Shown: one piece after another, positions 7,780 to 15,649 of the stretch
Position numbering within the stretch: the stretch's first letter is position 1
How the letters are laid out: every line of letters starts with the position of its first letter
NCBI GenBank assembly: GCA_052387855.1
Contig: JBQTIT010000053.1
Span: 13,421 to 77,420 of the forward strand
Origin: CAIYZT01 sp052387855
Lineage (GTDB): Bacteria; Pseudomonadota; Alphaproteobacteria; Rhodobacterales; Rhodobacteraceae
Length of the DNA stretch: 64,000 nucleotides
Direction of reading: 5' to 3'
Translations under genes and position numbers: made by a program
The notes under the pieces: model-generated
Told to the model about the DNA's origin: nothing
The model's database searches: none
What the model saw: the letters and a program-made list of their open reading frames with translations, nothing else

Positions 7780-8904
7780 ATGAAACTGCCGCACGACCAC
7801 ATTGATCCCGAGGGATTGCAGGAATTCTCGGTCGTCTTTACCGACCGCAGCCTGAACCACATGTCGGCGCGGTTTCAGGGGGTGATGCGCGAGATTTCGG
7901 GCCTGTTGAAAGAGGTCTACGGCGGCACATCGGTGGCGCTGGTGCCCGGCGGGGGCACCTATGCGATGGAGGCGGTGGCGCGCCAGTTCGGTCAGGGCGA
8001 TGTGCTGATCCTCCGCAACGGCTGGTTTTCCTACCGCTGGACGCAGATCTTTGACGCCGGCGGCTTTGCCCGTTCGGCGAGCGTTGTCATGGCGCGGGCC
8101 AGCGGCAACGGCGCGCAGGCCCCCTTTGCACCGCCGCCGATCGAGGATGTGGTGGCGCGCATCCGCGAGGCGCGCCCGCAGGCCGTCTTTGCCCCGCATG
8201 TCGAAACCTCGTCCGGCATTATCCTGCCGGACGATTACATCGCTGCCATGGCAAGCGCCGCGCGCGAGGTCGGGGCGCTGATGGTGCTGGACTGCATCGC
8301 CTCGGGCTGTGTCTGGGTCGACATGGCGGCGCTGGGGGTCGATGTGCTGATCTCGGCGCCGCAAAAGGGCTGGTCAGCCTCGCCCGCGGTCGGGGTGGTG
8401 GTGATGGGCCCGCGCGCCGAGGCGCGGCTGGCCGAGACCGTCTCGAACAGCTTTGCGCTGGACCTGAAGAAGTGGCGCGCGATCATGGAGGCCTATGAAA
8501 AGGGCGGCCACGCCTATCACGCCACCCTGCCGACCGATGCCATCGTGGGGTTCCGCGATGCCATGGTCGAGACGCGGGCGATGGGCTTTGCCGCCGCCAA
8601 GGCGGCGCAATGGGAGCTTGGCCAGGCGGTGCGGGCGCTGCTTGAGGGGCGCGGCGTGATGTCGGTCGCGGCGAAGGGGTTTCAGGCGCCCGGCGTCGTG
8701 GTCAGCTTTACCGCCGATCCCGAGGTGCAAAGCGGCGCCAGGTTCAGGGCGCTTGGCTATCAGATCGCGGCCGGGGTGCCGTTGCAGGTGGGCGAGGGGG
8801 CGGAGTTTCGCACCTTCCGGCTGGGGCTGTTCGGGCTTGACAAGCTGCGCGACGTGCCGGCGACGGTGGCGCGGCTGGCCCGGGCCGTCGAGGCGGTGCT
8901 TTAG
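7780..8904 (+). CDS. Class V PLP-dependent aminotransferase
   Basis: A 374-residue fold-type I enzyme of the alanine/serine-glyoxylate aminotransferase group. The cofactor phosphate loop PGGGTYAMEAVARQ lies at about 50-64. The substrate-side motif HVETSSGI and the aspartate in VLDCIASG precede the Schiff-base lysine in SAPQKGWSASP. I chose the ATG at 7780 over one at 7711 because CGGGGGAAC lies just upstream and the family aligns from there. The tandem Lrp genes are immediately upstream. The amino donor and acceptor are unknown; glyoxylate or pyruvate are the usual acceptors. Confidence 0.8.
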   Translation: MKLPHDHIDPEGLQEFSVVFTDRSLNHMSARFQGVMREISGLLKEVYGGTSVALVPGGGTYAMEAVARQFGQGDVLILRNGWFSYRWTQIFDAGGFARSASVVMARASGNGAQAPFAPPPIEDVVARIREARPQAVFAPHVETSSGIILPDDYIAAMASAAREVGALMVLDCIASGCVWVDMAALGVDVLISAPQKGWSASPAVGVVVMGPRAEARLAETVSNSFALDLKKWRAIMEAYEKGGHAYHATLPTDAIVGFRDAMVETRAMGFAAAKAAQWELGQAVRALLEGRGVMSVAAKGFQAPGVVVSFTADPEVQSGARFRALGYQIAAGVPLQVGEGAEFRTFRLGLFGLDKLRDVPATVARLARAVEAVL

Positions 8905-8956
8905 AGCGGTTCAGGTTTTCGCGGAAACATCCGAATCCGCAATAACCTGAACCGCT
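8905..8956. terminator. Long bidirectional hairpin filling a convergent gap
   Basis: A perfect 13-bp outer stem, AGCGGTTCAGGTT (8905-8917) with AACCTGAACCGCT (8944-8956). Inside is a second 5-bp stem, GCGGA / TCCGC. The hairpin occupies exactly the 52 bases between the aminotransferase stop and the stop of the convergent UbiH-like gene. A short T/A run lies on each side. It probably ends transcription from both directions. Confidence 0.75.
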
Positions 8957-10156
8957 TTAACGCAGGCCAAGTCCGGTCTTCATCAGCGCCTTGCGGACGG
9001 GGGACAGCGAATAAAGCGCCTCCAGCGCCCCGGCGCGCAGATCGCGCAGCAGCGGCTCTTGCAGCATCGAGGCGCGGTTGAGCGCGTCGATGCCGCGCAG
9101 GCGCAGCGCGATGTCGCCGTGGCGGGCGGTGTGATAGGCCGCCAGCACCGAAGCGCTGCCCGGATCGGCGACGCCGGCGCGCGCCAGGTCCAGAAGGCAG
9201 CCCAGATCGGCCAGCGACATGTTCAGCCCCTGTGCGCCGATCGGCGGGACGACATGCGCCGCTTCGGCCAAGAGCGCCAGCCTTTGCCCCGACATGCGGT
9301 CCGCGATCTGCGAGATGATCGGCCAGACCGAGCGGGTCGAGACCAGTCGCAGCGGCCCCAGGATGGCGCAGGAACGGCGGGTCATCTCGTCCTCGAAGGC
9401 CTCGACCGGCAGGGCGGCCAGGCGCTGCACCTCGGGGCCCCGCTCCATCCAGACCACGGCCGAGGCGGGCTGGCCCAGATGGTCGGGCAGCGGCACCAGC
9501 GTGAAGGGTCCGCCCGAGCGGTGGATCTCGGTCGAGATGTTCTGGTGCGGCGCGGGGTGGGTGACGGAAAAGGCCAGCGCCTTTTGGCCGTAGCGGGTGG
9601 TCGAAACCCCGATCCCCGCCGCCTGCCGCAGGGCCGAATGGCGCCCGTCGGCGGCGATCACCAGCCGGGCGCGGACGCTGGCACCATCCGAAAGGCGCAC
9701 CAGCGCCTCGGCCTCGCGCGGGGTCAGGCCGGTGGTGGCGATGCCGGGAAGAAATCGGACATTGGACATCTGGCCGAGCGCCGCGACCATTTCGCGCCGC
9801 AAGAGCCAGTTGGGCAGGTTCCAGCCAAAGGGCCGGTCCGAAAGCTCGGCCGAATCGAAATCCTTGACCAGACGCGGCGCCGGCGTGGGCCCGCCGGCGT
9901 CGATGATCCGCATCACCCGCAGCGGCGCGGCAAAGGGCGCGAGCCGCGCCCAGAGCCCGGCGGCCTGAAGCACCGGAATCGAGGGTTGCAGGAAGGCGGT
10001 GGAGCGCAGATCGGCGCCCGGCGCCGACCCGTCGGTGACCGGCGGGGTGGGATCGACGCAGATCACCGAAAAGCCGGCCGCGCCAAAGCCCGCCGCCGCC
10101 GTCAGGCCGGCAACGCCGCCGCCCGACACCAGCACATCGGTTGTCATCTGTTCCAT
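8957..10156 (-). CDS. UbiH/UbiF-type FAD-dependent hydroxylase
   Basis: A 399-residue class A flavin monooxygenase. The Rossmann dinucleotide motif DVLVSGGGVAGLTAAAGF opens the protein. ADGRHSALRQAAGI (about 155-170) matches the DG motif, and LLAEAAHVVPPIGAQGLN (about 280-297) matches the GD-type ribityl motif (usually GDAAH; here EAAH). This family hydroxylates the ubiquinone ring. The frame stays open upstream to 10471, but that part reads as low-complexity antisense of the nucleotidase gene. The MEQMTTDVLV start at 10156 is therefore preferred; an ATG at 10147 is also possible. Confidence 0.82.
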   Translation of the reverse strand: MEQMTTDVLVSGGGVAGLTAAAGFGAAGFSVICVDPTPPVTDGSAPGADLRSTAFLQPSIPVLQAAGLWARLAPFAAPLRVMRIIDAGGPTPAPRLVKDFDSAELSDRPFGWNLPNWLLRREMVAALGQMSNVRFLPGIATTGLTPREAEALVRLSDGASVRARLVIAADGRHSALRQAAGIGVSTTRYGQKALAFSVTHPAPHQNISTEIHRSGGPFTLVPLPDHLGQPASAVVWMERGPEVQRLAALPVEAFEDEMTRRSCAILGPLRLVSTRSVWPIISQIADRMSGQRLALLAEAAHVVPPIGAQGLNMSLADLGCLLDLARAGVADPGSASVLAAYHTARHGDIALRLRGIDALNRASMLQEPLLRDLRAGALEALYSLSPVRKALMKTGLGLR

Positions 10157-10223
10157 AACGGCCCTCGCTGAGGGAAGATAGGGCGGCGCGCGCCTCTGTC
10201 CAAGGGGTAAAAGGCGCGCCGGA

Positions 10224-10868
10224 TCAGCCGATACGGGCCAGGAAGGCGGCCAGATCGTCTGTGTGGTGGTGGATATGGCCCGCCTCCAGCGGCGCGGGGG
10301 CGACAAAGACGGTGCGCATGCCCATGGCGTGCGGCGCGCGCAGGTTGCGCGCATCGTCCTCGAACATGGCGGCGCGGGCGGGATCGAGCCCGTCCAGCGC
10401 AAACACCGTCTCATAGGCCGCGCGCTCGGGCTTGGGCAGAAAGCCGGCGTGCTCGACGCCGTAGACCGCATCGAACAGCCCGCCGAGGCCCCGCGCCTCG
10501 ATCACGCGGTGGGCATAGGGGGCGCAGGCGTTGGTGTAGACGATGCGCCGGCCGGGCAGGGCGGCGATGGCCCCGGCCAGGTCCGGATCGGGGGTCAGGG
10601 CCGAAAAGTCGATGTCATGCACCTCGCCCAGATAGGGGCCGGGGTCGATCTGATGCTCGCGCATCAGGCCGGCCAGGGTGGTGCCGTAGGTGTGCCAGTA
10701 ATGCTGCCGCAGATGGTTCGCGCGGGCCTGATCGACGTTCAGCGCGCGCATCACCCAGGCGGTCATGCGCCGCTCGATCTGGTCGAACAGCCGCACCTGC
10801 GGCGGATAAAGCGTGTTGTCGAGGTCAAAGACCCAGGCGGAGACGTGCTGAAACTGCGCTTTGACCAT
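10224..10868 (-). CDS. HAD pyrimidine 5'-nucleotidase
   Basis: A 214-residue haloacid dehalogenase-type phosphatase. Motif I is VFDLDNTLYPP near residue 11-21 (nucleophile Asp and acid/base Asp). Motif II is YTNACAPYAHRV, motif III the lysine in LPKPERAAYE, and motif IV FEDDARNLRAP. The layout matches the Sdt1/PhoE-like group annotated as pyrimidine 5'-nucleotidase, which removes phosphate from UMP or CMP. The start at 10868 begins just before motif I; an upstream in-frame ATG at 10949 would overlap the divergent GntR promoter. Confidence 0.82.
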   Translation of the reverse strand: MVKAQFQHVSAWVFDLDNTLYPPQVRLFDQIERRMTAWVMRALNVDQARANHLRQHYWHTYGTTLAGLMREHQIDPGPYLGEVHDIDFSALTPDPDLAGAIAALPGRRIVYTNACAPYAHRVIEARGLGGLFDAVYGVEHAGFLPKPERAAYETVFALDGLDPARAAMFEDDARNLRAPHAMGMRTVFVAPAPLEAGHIHHHTDDLAAFLARIG

Positions 10869-10968
10869 GGCGCAGGCATAGCCCGCTTTGCCGGCTGCGG
10901 CAACCGGACGGGTTGAACCCGGGCAGAAAGCCGATACTGTCGCCCTCATGCATCAAAGGATCGAGGCC

Positions 10969-11604
10969 ATGCCCAAGGACGCCTATACGCTGATCCTCGA
11001 AGCCATCGAGCGGGGCGACTACAACCCCGGCTCGCGGCTGGTCGAATCCGAGCTTGCCGAACGGCTGGGCGTCTCTCGCACCCCGGTCCGTGAGGCGCTC
11101 CAGCGGCTTGAGACGCAAGGCATGCTGACCCGCGACGGGCGCAGCCTGATCGTGGCCTCGCTGGACCACAACCAGTTGGCCGAACTTTACACCGTGCGGG
11201 CAGAGCTTGAGGGGCTGGCGGCGCGGCTGGCGGCGCGGCACGCGACGGCCGAAGAGGTGCGGGTGCTTCAGGGCATGACGCAGGAGGACCGCAAACTTTT
11301 GGGCGGCGATCCGCGCGCGCTGAGCCGGGCCAACAAGCGGTTTCACAAGCTGATCCACCTGGCCAGCCACAACCGGTTTCTGGTGCAGCAGCTTGATCTT
11401 GTCCACCGCTCGATGGCTCTGATGGCCACCACCTCCTTTGCCGCCGAGGGGCGCGACGAGGTGGCGCTGGCTGAACATGCCCAGATCGCCGAGGCGATCG
11501 CGGCCGGCGATGGCGATGCCGCCGATGCGGCGCTGAAGTCCCATATCTCAAAGGCTTACGAGACGCGGCTGCGCGTGGACTCGGGCGAGCTCAAGACGCG
11601 CTGA
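10969..11604 (+). CDS. GntR family (FadR/FCD) transcriptional regulator
   Basis: About 211 residues. The winged helix-turn-helix carries the GntR signature LVESELAERLGVSRTPVREA followed by LQRLETQGML. A helical FCD ligand-binding domain follows, with the metal/ligand histidines in KRFHKLIHLASHN and AEHAQIAEAI. I chose the ATG at 10969 because AAAGGA is eight bases upstream; an ATG at 10948 is a reasonable alternative. It is divergent from the nucleotidase gene. FCD proteins usually sense organic acids or sugar acids; the target is unknown. Confidence 0.85.
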   Translation: MPKDAYTLILEAIERGDYNPGSRLVESELAERLGVSRTPVREALQRLETQGMLTRDGRSLIVASLDHNQLAELYTVRAELEGLAARLAARHATAEEVRVLQGMTQEDRKLLGGDPRALSRANKRFHKLIHLASHNRFLVQQLDLVHRSMALMATTSFAAEGRDEVALAEHAQIAEAIAAGDGDAADAALKSHISKAYETRLRVDSGELKTR

Positions 11605-11610
11605 GCGTGC

Positions 11611-13626
11611 TCAGGGCGCCAGGGGCGCCTGGGCCGGCCCGGCCGGGGCGGCGGCGGTGGCGGCGGCGGCGGAAAGGCCCCCGGTGCGGTGCAGATGGCC
11701 GTGGCGGGTCTTGTCCCAGTAGAACGGCTGCACCACCGCCTCCCACAGCGCCTTGTACGAGGCCAGGGCGGCCAGCGGAAAATAAAAGATCAGCGTCGGC
11801 AGCCAGAGCCACCCGATCGGCTGGCCCGACCGCCGGCGCCCCAGCCCCAGTACCGCCATCGAGACCAGTTCCGAGGCGATGGTCAGCGGCATCATCGCCA
11901 CCAGAAGCGCGGCCATCAGCGGCGGCGCCGCCTGCGGGGCGAACAGCCCGATCAGCGCCGCGCTCCACATCAGGGGGGCCAGCAGCACCTGCACCAGACT
12001 GCCCAGGATCAGGATCTGGAACCCGACAAAGCCCCTGGGCCCCAGGTCGTGCCACAGCCGGCGGGGCGCGCGCATGTGGATGGCATAGGTCATCATGTAG
12101 CCCTTGATCCAGCGCGAGCGCTGGCGGATCCAAGGCAGGGTGCGGCAGTTGGCCTCTTCAAAGGTGACGGTCCCGATCAACTCGGTCCGATAGCCGCGGC
12201 GGGCCAGGCGCATGCCCAGATCGGCATCCTCGGTGACGTTGTGCGCATCCCATCCCCCCAGTGCCAGCAGCGCCTCACGCCGAAAGAACAGCGTGGTGCC
12301 CCCCAGCGGCACCGGCAGGCCCAGCCGTGCCAGCCCCGGCAGCACGACGCGGAACCAGGCGCCGTATTCCAGCGTGAAACAGCGCGCCAGCCAGTTCTGC
12401 GTGGGGTTGTAGAAATCCAGAATGCCTTGCAGGCAGGCAACCTCGGGCCCGCGCGCGTGAAAATGCTGCACGACCTTTGCGATCTGGTCCGGCTCTGGCG
12501 CGTCCTCGGCGTCATAGACGCCGATGATCTCGCCCCGGCAGAGGTTCAGGGCAAAGTTCAGCGCCCGGGGCTTGGTCCTGATCCGGCCGCGCGGCACCAC
12601 CGCGACGCGCATCCAGGGCGGAAGGCGGGTCCGGCGCAGCGTGGCCAGCGTCACCGCGTCGTCCTCTTCGACAGCCAGGATCACATCCATCAATTCCTGC
12701 GGATAGTCGAGCCGCCCCAGCCGGCGGATCAGGCGGCCGGCGATGTCGGCCTCGTGGTAAAGCGCGACGATGATCGACACGACCGGACGGCGCGCGATGG
12801 TCGGGGCGGGGGGCCGGTCGGCGGCGCCGGGCAAGAGCCCGACCACAAGCGCCGCAAGTTTCAGCCCGATGACCGGGATCATGCCGGCCAGAACCACGAC
12901 CAGCGCCGCGACATAGAGGGGGTAGGGAAACATGAGCGCCGCCGCACCGAGCGCGACCAGCCCGGCGCTGAGCGCCCTTGCGCCGCCCTGGCTCCAGTCG
13001 CGGCAACTGTCGGCGCTGTCCAGCCGCGTCTCGGCCCGCCGGGCCAGGTCGCGGCCGCGTAGCAGGTTGACGGCCGCCTCGATCCGGCTGCGCGGGGTCA
13101 GGGCAAAGCGCACCGGTCCGAAGAGTTCGGTCAGCCGGCCGCGCTGGCGCGCCATGTCCTCGGGATCGGCGCACAGGACCAGCGTGACGGCGCCCAGGTC
13201 GCGCCAGGGCAGCAGTCCCTCGGACAGGCAGGCATCGGCGCCGAGCCGGTCCAGCAGCCTGGGGTCGGGCGGCTGCGCCATTGGGTCGAGGGTCGCCATC
13301 GACCAGACCTGCGCCATGACGCGGTAAAGATCATCCTCGCCGATTATGCGCCGGGCCAGCAGGAGATCGGTCAGCGTGACGCGAGAGCGCGAAAGATCGG
13401 CCATGAGCGACAAGAGGCTGCCATGGTCGATCAGCCGGGCGGCGGCCAGATGATCCATGAGCGCCCCGGTCTTGCCGCCGTTCCCCCCGGCCGCCCGGCG
13501 CGGCCCGCCGCCCGCCGCCCGCGCCGGGGCAGGGGCAGGGGCAGGGGATGAGGCAGCGCTGGCCTGGGCAGGGGCCGCGAGGGGCACCGGAACCTCCTGT
13601 AAGGGGAGAGGTTCACCCTGACGCAT
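11611..13626 (-). CDS. GT2 glycosyltransferase with MshEN-like N-terminus
   Basis: A 671-residue membrane enzyme. A proline/alanine-rich leader (1-50) is followed by a region (about 55-185) resembling the T2SSE-N/MshEN fold, with LTDLLLARRIIGEDDLYRVM and a later LLPW. Two membrane helices come at about 215-265. The GT2 catalytic domain has VSIIVALYHE, the DAEDAPEPD nucleotide-sugar site, the TEDADLGMRL acceptor-base site and QRSRW (Q-x-x-R-W), then four or so further helices. This layout is typical of processive polysaccharide synthases. MshEN domains can bind c-di-GMP, so allosteric control is possible but inferred. No partner genes for polymer export are nearby. The start codon is not well supported by a ribosome site. 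Confidence 0.8.
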   Translation of the reverse strand: MRQGEPLPLQEVPVPLAAPAQASAASSPAPAPAPARAAGGGPRRAAGGNGGKTGALMDHLAAARLIDHGSLLSLMADLSRSRVTLTDLLLARRIIGEDDLYRVMAQVWSMATLDPMAQPPDPRLLDRLGADACLSEGLLPWRDLGAVTLVLCADPEDMARQRGRLTELFGPVRFALTPRSRIEAAVNLLRGRDLARRAETRLDSADSCRDWSQGGARALSAGLVALGAAALMFPYPLYVAALVVVLAGMIPVIGLKLAALVVGLLPGAADRPPAPTIARRPVVSIIVALYHEADIAGRLIRRLGRLDYPQELMDVILAVEEDDAVTLATLRRTRLPPWMRVAVVPRGRIRTKPRALNFALNLCRGEIIGVYDAEDAPEPDQIAKVVQHFHARGPEVACLQGILDFYNPTQNWLARCFTLEYGAWFRVVLPGLARLGLPVPLGGTTLFFRREALLALGGWDAHNVTEDADLGMRLARRGYRTELIGTVTFEEANCRTLPWIRQRSRWIKGYMMTYAIHMRAPRRLWHDLGPRGFVGFQILILGSLVQVLLAPLMWSAALIGLFAPQAAPPLMAALLVAMMPLTIASELVSMAVLGLGRRRSGQPIGWLWLPTLIFYFPLAALASYKALWEAVVQPFYWDKTRHGHLHRTGGLSAAAATAAAPAGPAQAPLAP

Positions 13627-13719
13627 CCATGGTTAACAGAAGGTTAAGGTGTCAGACCCGCCGGAGGGATAATGCCCCTGCCGACATGGCCCGCCAAGGC
13701 CCCACATGGGCGCCGCCGC

Positions 13720-14874
13720 TCAGGCCGCCCGGCGCGCCCGCATCGCCTCGGCAAAGCGCTCGAACAGATAAAAGCTGTCCTGCGGCCCCGGCGAGGCCTC
13801 GGGGTGGTACTGCACCGAGAACACCGGCCTGCCATCTACCGCGATGCCGCAGTTCGAGCCGTCGAAGAGCGAGACATGCGTCTCGCTGACGCCCCTTGGC
13901 AGGGTCTGGCTGTCGACGGTAAAGCCATGGTTCATCGAGGTGATCTCGACCTTGCCGGTGGTCAGGTCCTTGACCGGATGGTTGGCGCCGTGGTGGCCGT
14001 GGTTCATCTTGACCGTCTTGCCCCCCAGCGCCAAAGCCAGCATCTGATGGCCAAGGCAGATGCCGAACAGCGGCAGGTCGGCCCCCAGGACGCCCTGGAT
14101 CATCGGCACGGCATAGGCCCCGGTGGCGGCCGGATCGCCCGGGCCGTTCGACAGGAACACCCCCTCGGGCCGGTGGGCCAGCACCTCTTCGGCGGTGGCG
14201 CTGGCGGGCAGGACGGTGACATCGCAGCCGACCGAGGCGAGGCAGCGCAGGATGTTGCGCTTGGCGCCGTAGTCGATGGCCACCACCCGCAGCCCCTCGC
14301 CGCTGCGCCGGCTGTAGCCTTGCGGCCAGGCCCAGCGCATCTCGTCCCAGCGGTAGCTCTGGGCGCAGGTCACGTCCTTTGCCAGGTCAAGCCCCACCAG
14401 CCCCTTCCAGGCGCGGGCGCGGGCGACCAGCGCCTCGATGTCAAAACGCCCCTCGGGGTCGTGGGCGATGGCGACATGGGGCGCGCCCTGCTGGCGGATC
14501 GCGCGCGTCAGGCGCCGCGTGTCGATGCCGCCCACGCCGATGCGGCCGATCCTGTCCAGCCAGGCGCGCAGATCGCCCGTCGCGCGCCAGTTCGACGGCT
14601 CGGTCGGGTCCCACTTGACCACCATGCCGGCGGCGGCGGGGGTGGCGGTTTCGTCATCCTCGGCGGTGACGCCGGTGTTGCCGATGTGCGGAAAGGTAAA
14701 GGTCACGACCTGCCCGGCATAGGAGGGGTCGGTCATGATTTCCTGATAGCCGGTCATGGCGGTGTTGAACACCAGCTCGGCCACCGTCACCCCGGCCCGC
14801 CCGAAGCCCTTGCCGTAAAAGATCGACCCATCGGCCAGGACAAGACAGGCGGTCGGCTTGACCTGATCGGGCAT
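13720..14874 (-). CDS. carA: Carbamoyl-phosphate synthase small subunit
   Basis: Glutaminase subunit that supplies ammonia to CarB for arginine and pyrimidine synthesis. It has 384 residues. The N-terminal CPSase domain has FNTAMTGYQEIMTDPSYAGQ. The class I glutamine amidotransferase domain has the FLSNGPGDP loop, the nucleophile Cys in FGICLGHQMLALAL, and the His/Glu pair in VQYHPEASPGP. The C-terminal Cys/His/Glu triad is complete. carB is not in the window. A GGAGT ribosome site precedes the start, and the gene diverges from yqeY across a 171-base interval. Confidence 0.96.
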   Translation of the reverse strand: MPDQVKPTACLVLADGSIFYGKGFGRAGVTVAELVFNTAMTGYQEIMTDPSYAGQVVTFTFPHIGNTGVTAEDDETATPAAAGMVVKWDPTEPSNWRATGDLRAWLDRIGRIGVGGIDTRRLTRAIRQQGAPHVAIAHDPEGRFDIEALVARARAWKGLVGLDLAKDVTCAQSYRWDEMRWAWPQGYSRRSGEGLRVVAIDYGAKRNILRCLASVGCDVTVLPASATAEEVLAHRPEGVFLSNGPGDPAATGAYAVPMIQGVLGADLPLFGICLGHQMLALALGGKTVKMNHGHHGANHPVKDLTTGKVEITSMNHGFTVDSQTLPRGVSETHVSLFDGSNCGIAVDGRPVFSVQYHPEASPGPQDSFYLFERFAEAMRARRAA

Positions 14875-14990
14875 GGGGCGACTCCGTTTGGCAAACTGGC
14901 CGGAAACTACGGGCGGCGGCTTGCGGGGTCAAGGCCCCGTCGAATAAGGAATGTACAGTAAAAACAATGGTTTGACTTTTGGATGGCCGG

Positions 14991-15019
14991 TTGAAGTTCC
15001 GCCCTCGCCGCATTAGACT
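14991..15019 (+). promoter_or_regulatory. Sigma-70-type promoter for yqeY
   Basis: TTGAAG at 14991-14996 and TAGACT at 15014-15019, separated by 17 bases. This places a transcription start about 20 bases upstream of the yqeY ATG, with AAAGGAG as ribosome site. Confidence 0.6.
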
Positions 15020-15045
15020 GCCCCCGGGCTGTAAAGGAGCAACCG

Positions 15046-15504
15046 ATGCCGATCCGCGAGAGGCTGTCAGAGGCCACCAAAGAGGCGATGAAGGCCCGCG
15101 ATGCGGCGCGGCTCAGCACGCTTCGGATGATGTCCTCGGCCATCAAGGACCGCGACATCTTCGTGCGCGGCGAGGGTGGCGCGGTGCCGGTGGCGGATGG
15201 CGATCTGATGGGGCTTCTGGCCAAGATGATCAAGCAGCGCCAGGATGCGGCCAGGGTCTATGTGCAGGGCGGCCGGCAGGAGCTGGCCGACAAGGAACTG
15301 GCCGAGGTCCGCGTGATCGAGGAATTCCTGCCGCGCCAGATGTCCGGGGCCGAGGTCGAGGCCGCCATCGCCGCCGCCATCGCCGAGACCGGGGCCACCG
15401 GCCTGAAGGACATGGGCCGCGTCATGGCCGCGCTCAAGGCGGCCTACGCCGGGCAGATGGATTTCGGCGCCGTCGGCGCGCTGATCAAGGCGCGGCTGGG
15501 CTGA
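15046..15504 (+). CDS. GatB/YqeY domain protein
   Basis: A 152-residue, mostly helical protein matching the YqeY family, which is related to the C-terminal tRNA-binding tail of GatB. The opening MPIRERLSEATKEAMKARD, the IKQRQDAARVYVQGGRQELA segment and the closing G-x-MG-RVMAALKA are typical. In many bacteria it sits next to dnaG/rpoD; here its neighbours are carA and ctaD. A role in tRNA-linked amidation is suggested only by homology. A strong promoter lies upstream and a repeat hairpin follows. Confidence 0.88.
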   Translation: MPIRERLSEATKEAMKARDAARLSTLRMMSSAIKDRDIFVRGEGGAVPVADGDLMGLLAKMIKQRQDAARVYVQGGRQELADKELAEVRVIEEFLPRQMSGAEVEAAIAAAIAETGATGLKDMGRVMAALKAAYAGQMDFGAVGALIKARLG

Positions 15505-15513
15505 AGGGCAAGG

Positions 15514-15575
15514 GCGGGGGCCAGCCCCCGCGCGGCCCCCCGGGGCCGCTTCCCCCGGGATATTTGGACGAAAGA
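15514..15575 (+). repeat. Dispersed hairpin/GGATATTT repeat, copy 2
   Basis: Two adjacent 8-bp stems, GCGGGGGC / GCCCCCGC (15514-15531) and GCGGCCCC / GGGGCCGC (15532-15549), then CCCCCGGGATATTTGGACG. It directly follows the yqeY stop, where it could end transcription. Confidence 0.7.
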
Positions 15576-15603
15576 GAAGTTCGCAGGCGCACGCCCGCAT
15601 GAA

Positions 15604-15631
15604 AAAGGCCCCGGGGTGACCCGGGGCCTTT
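15604..15631 (-). terminator. Intrinsic terminator of ctaD
   Basis: A perfect 12-bp stem AAAGGCCCCGGG / CCCGGGGCCTTT with a GTGA loop. On the minus strand it is followed by a run of five Ts counting the stem end. It lies 18 bases beyond the ctaD stop and may also stop read-through from yqeY. Confidence 0.85.
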
Positions 15632-15649
15632 CGCGATCCTGCCGCGCGC

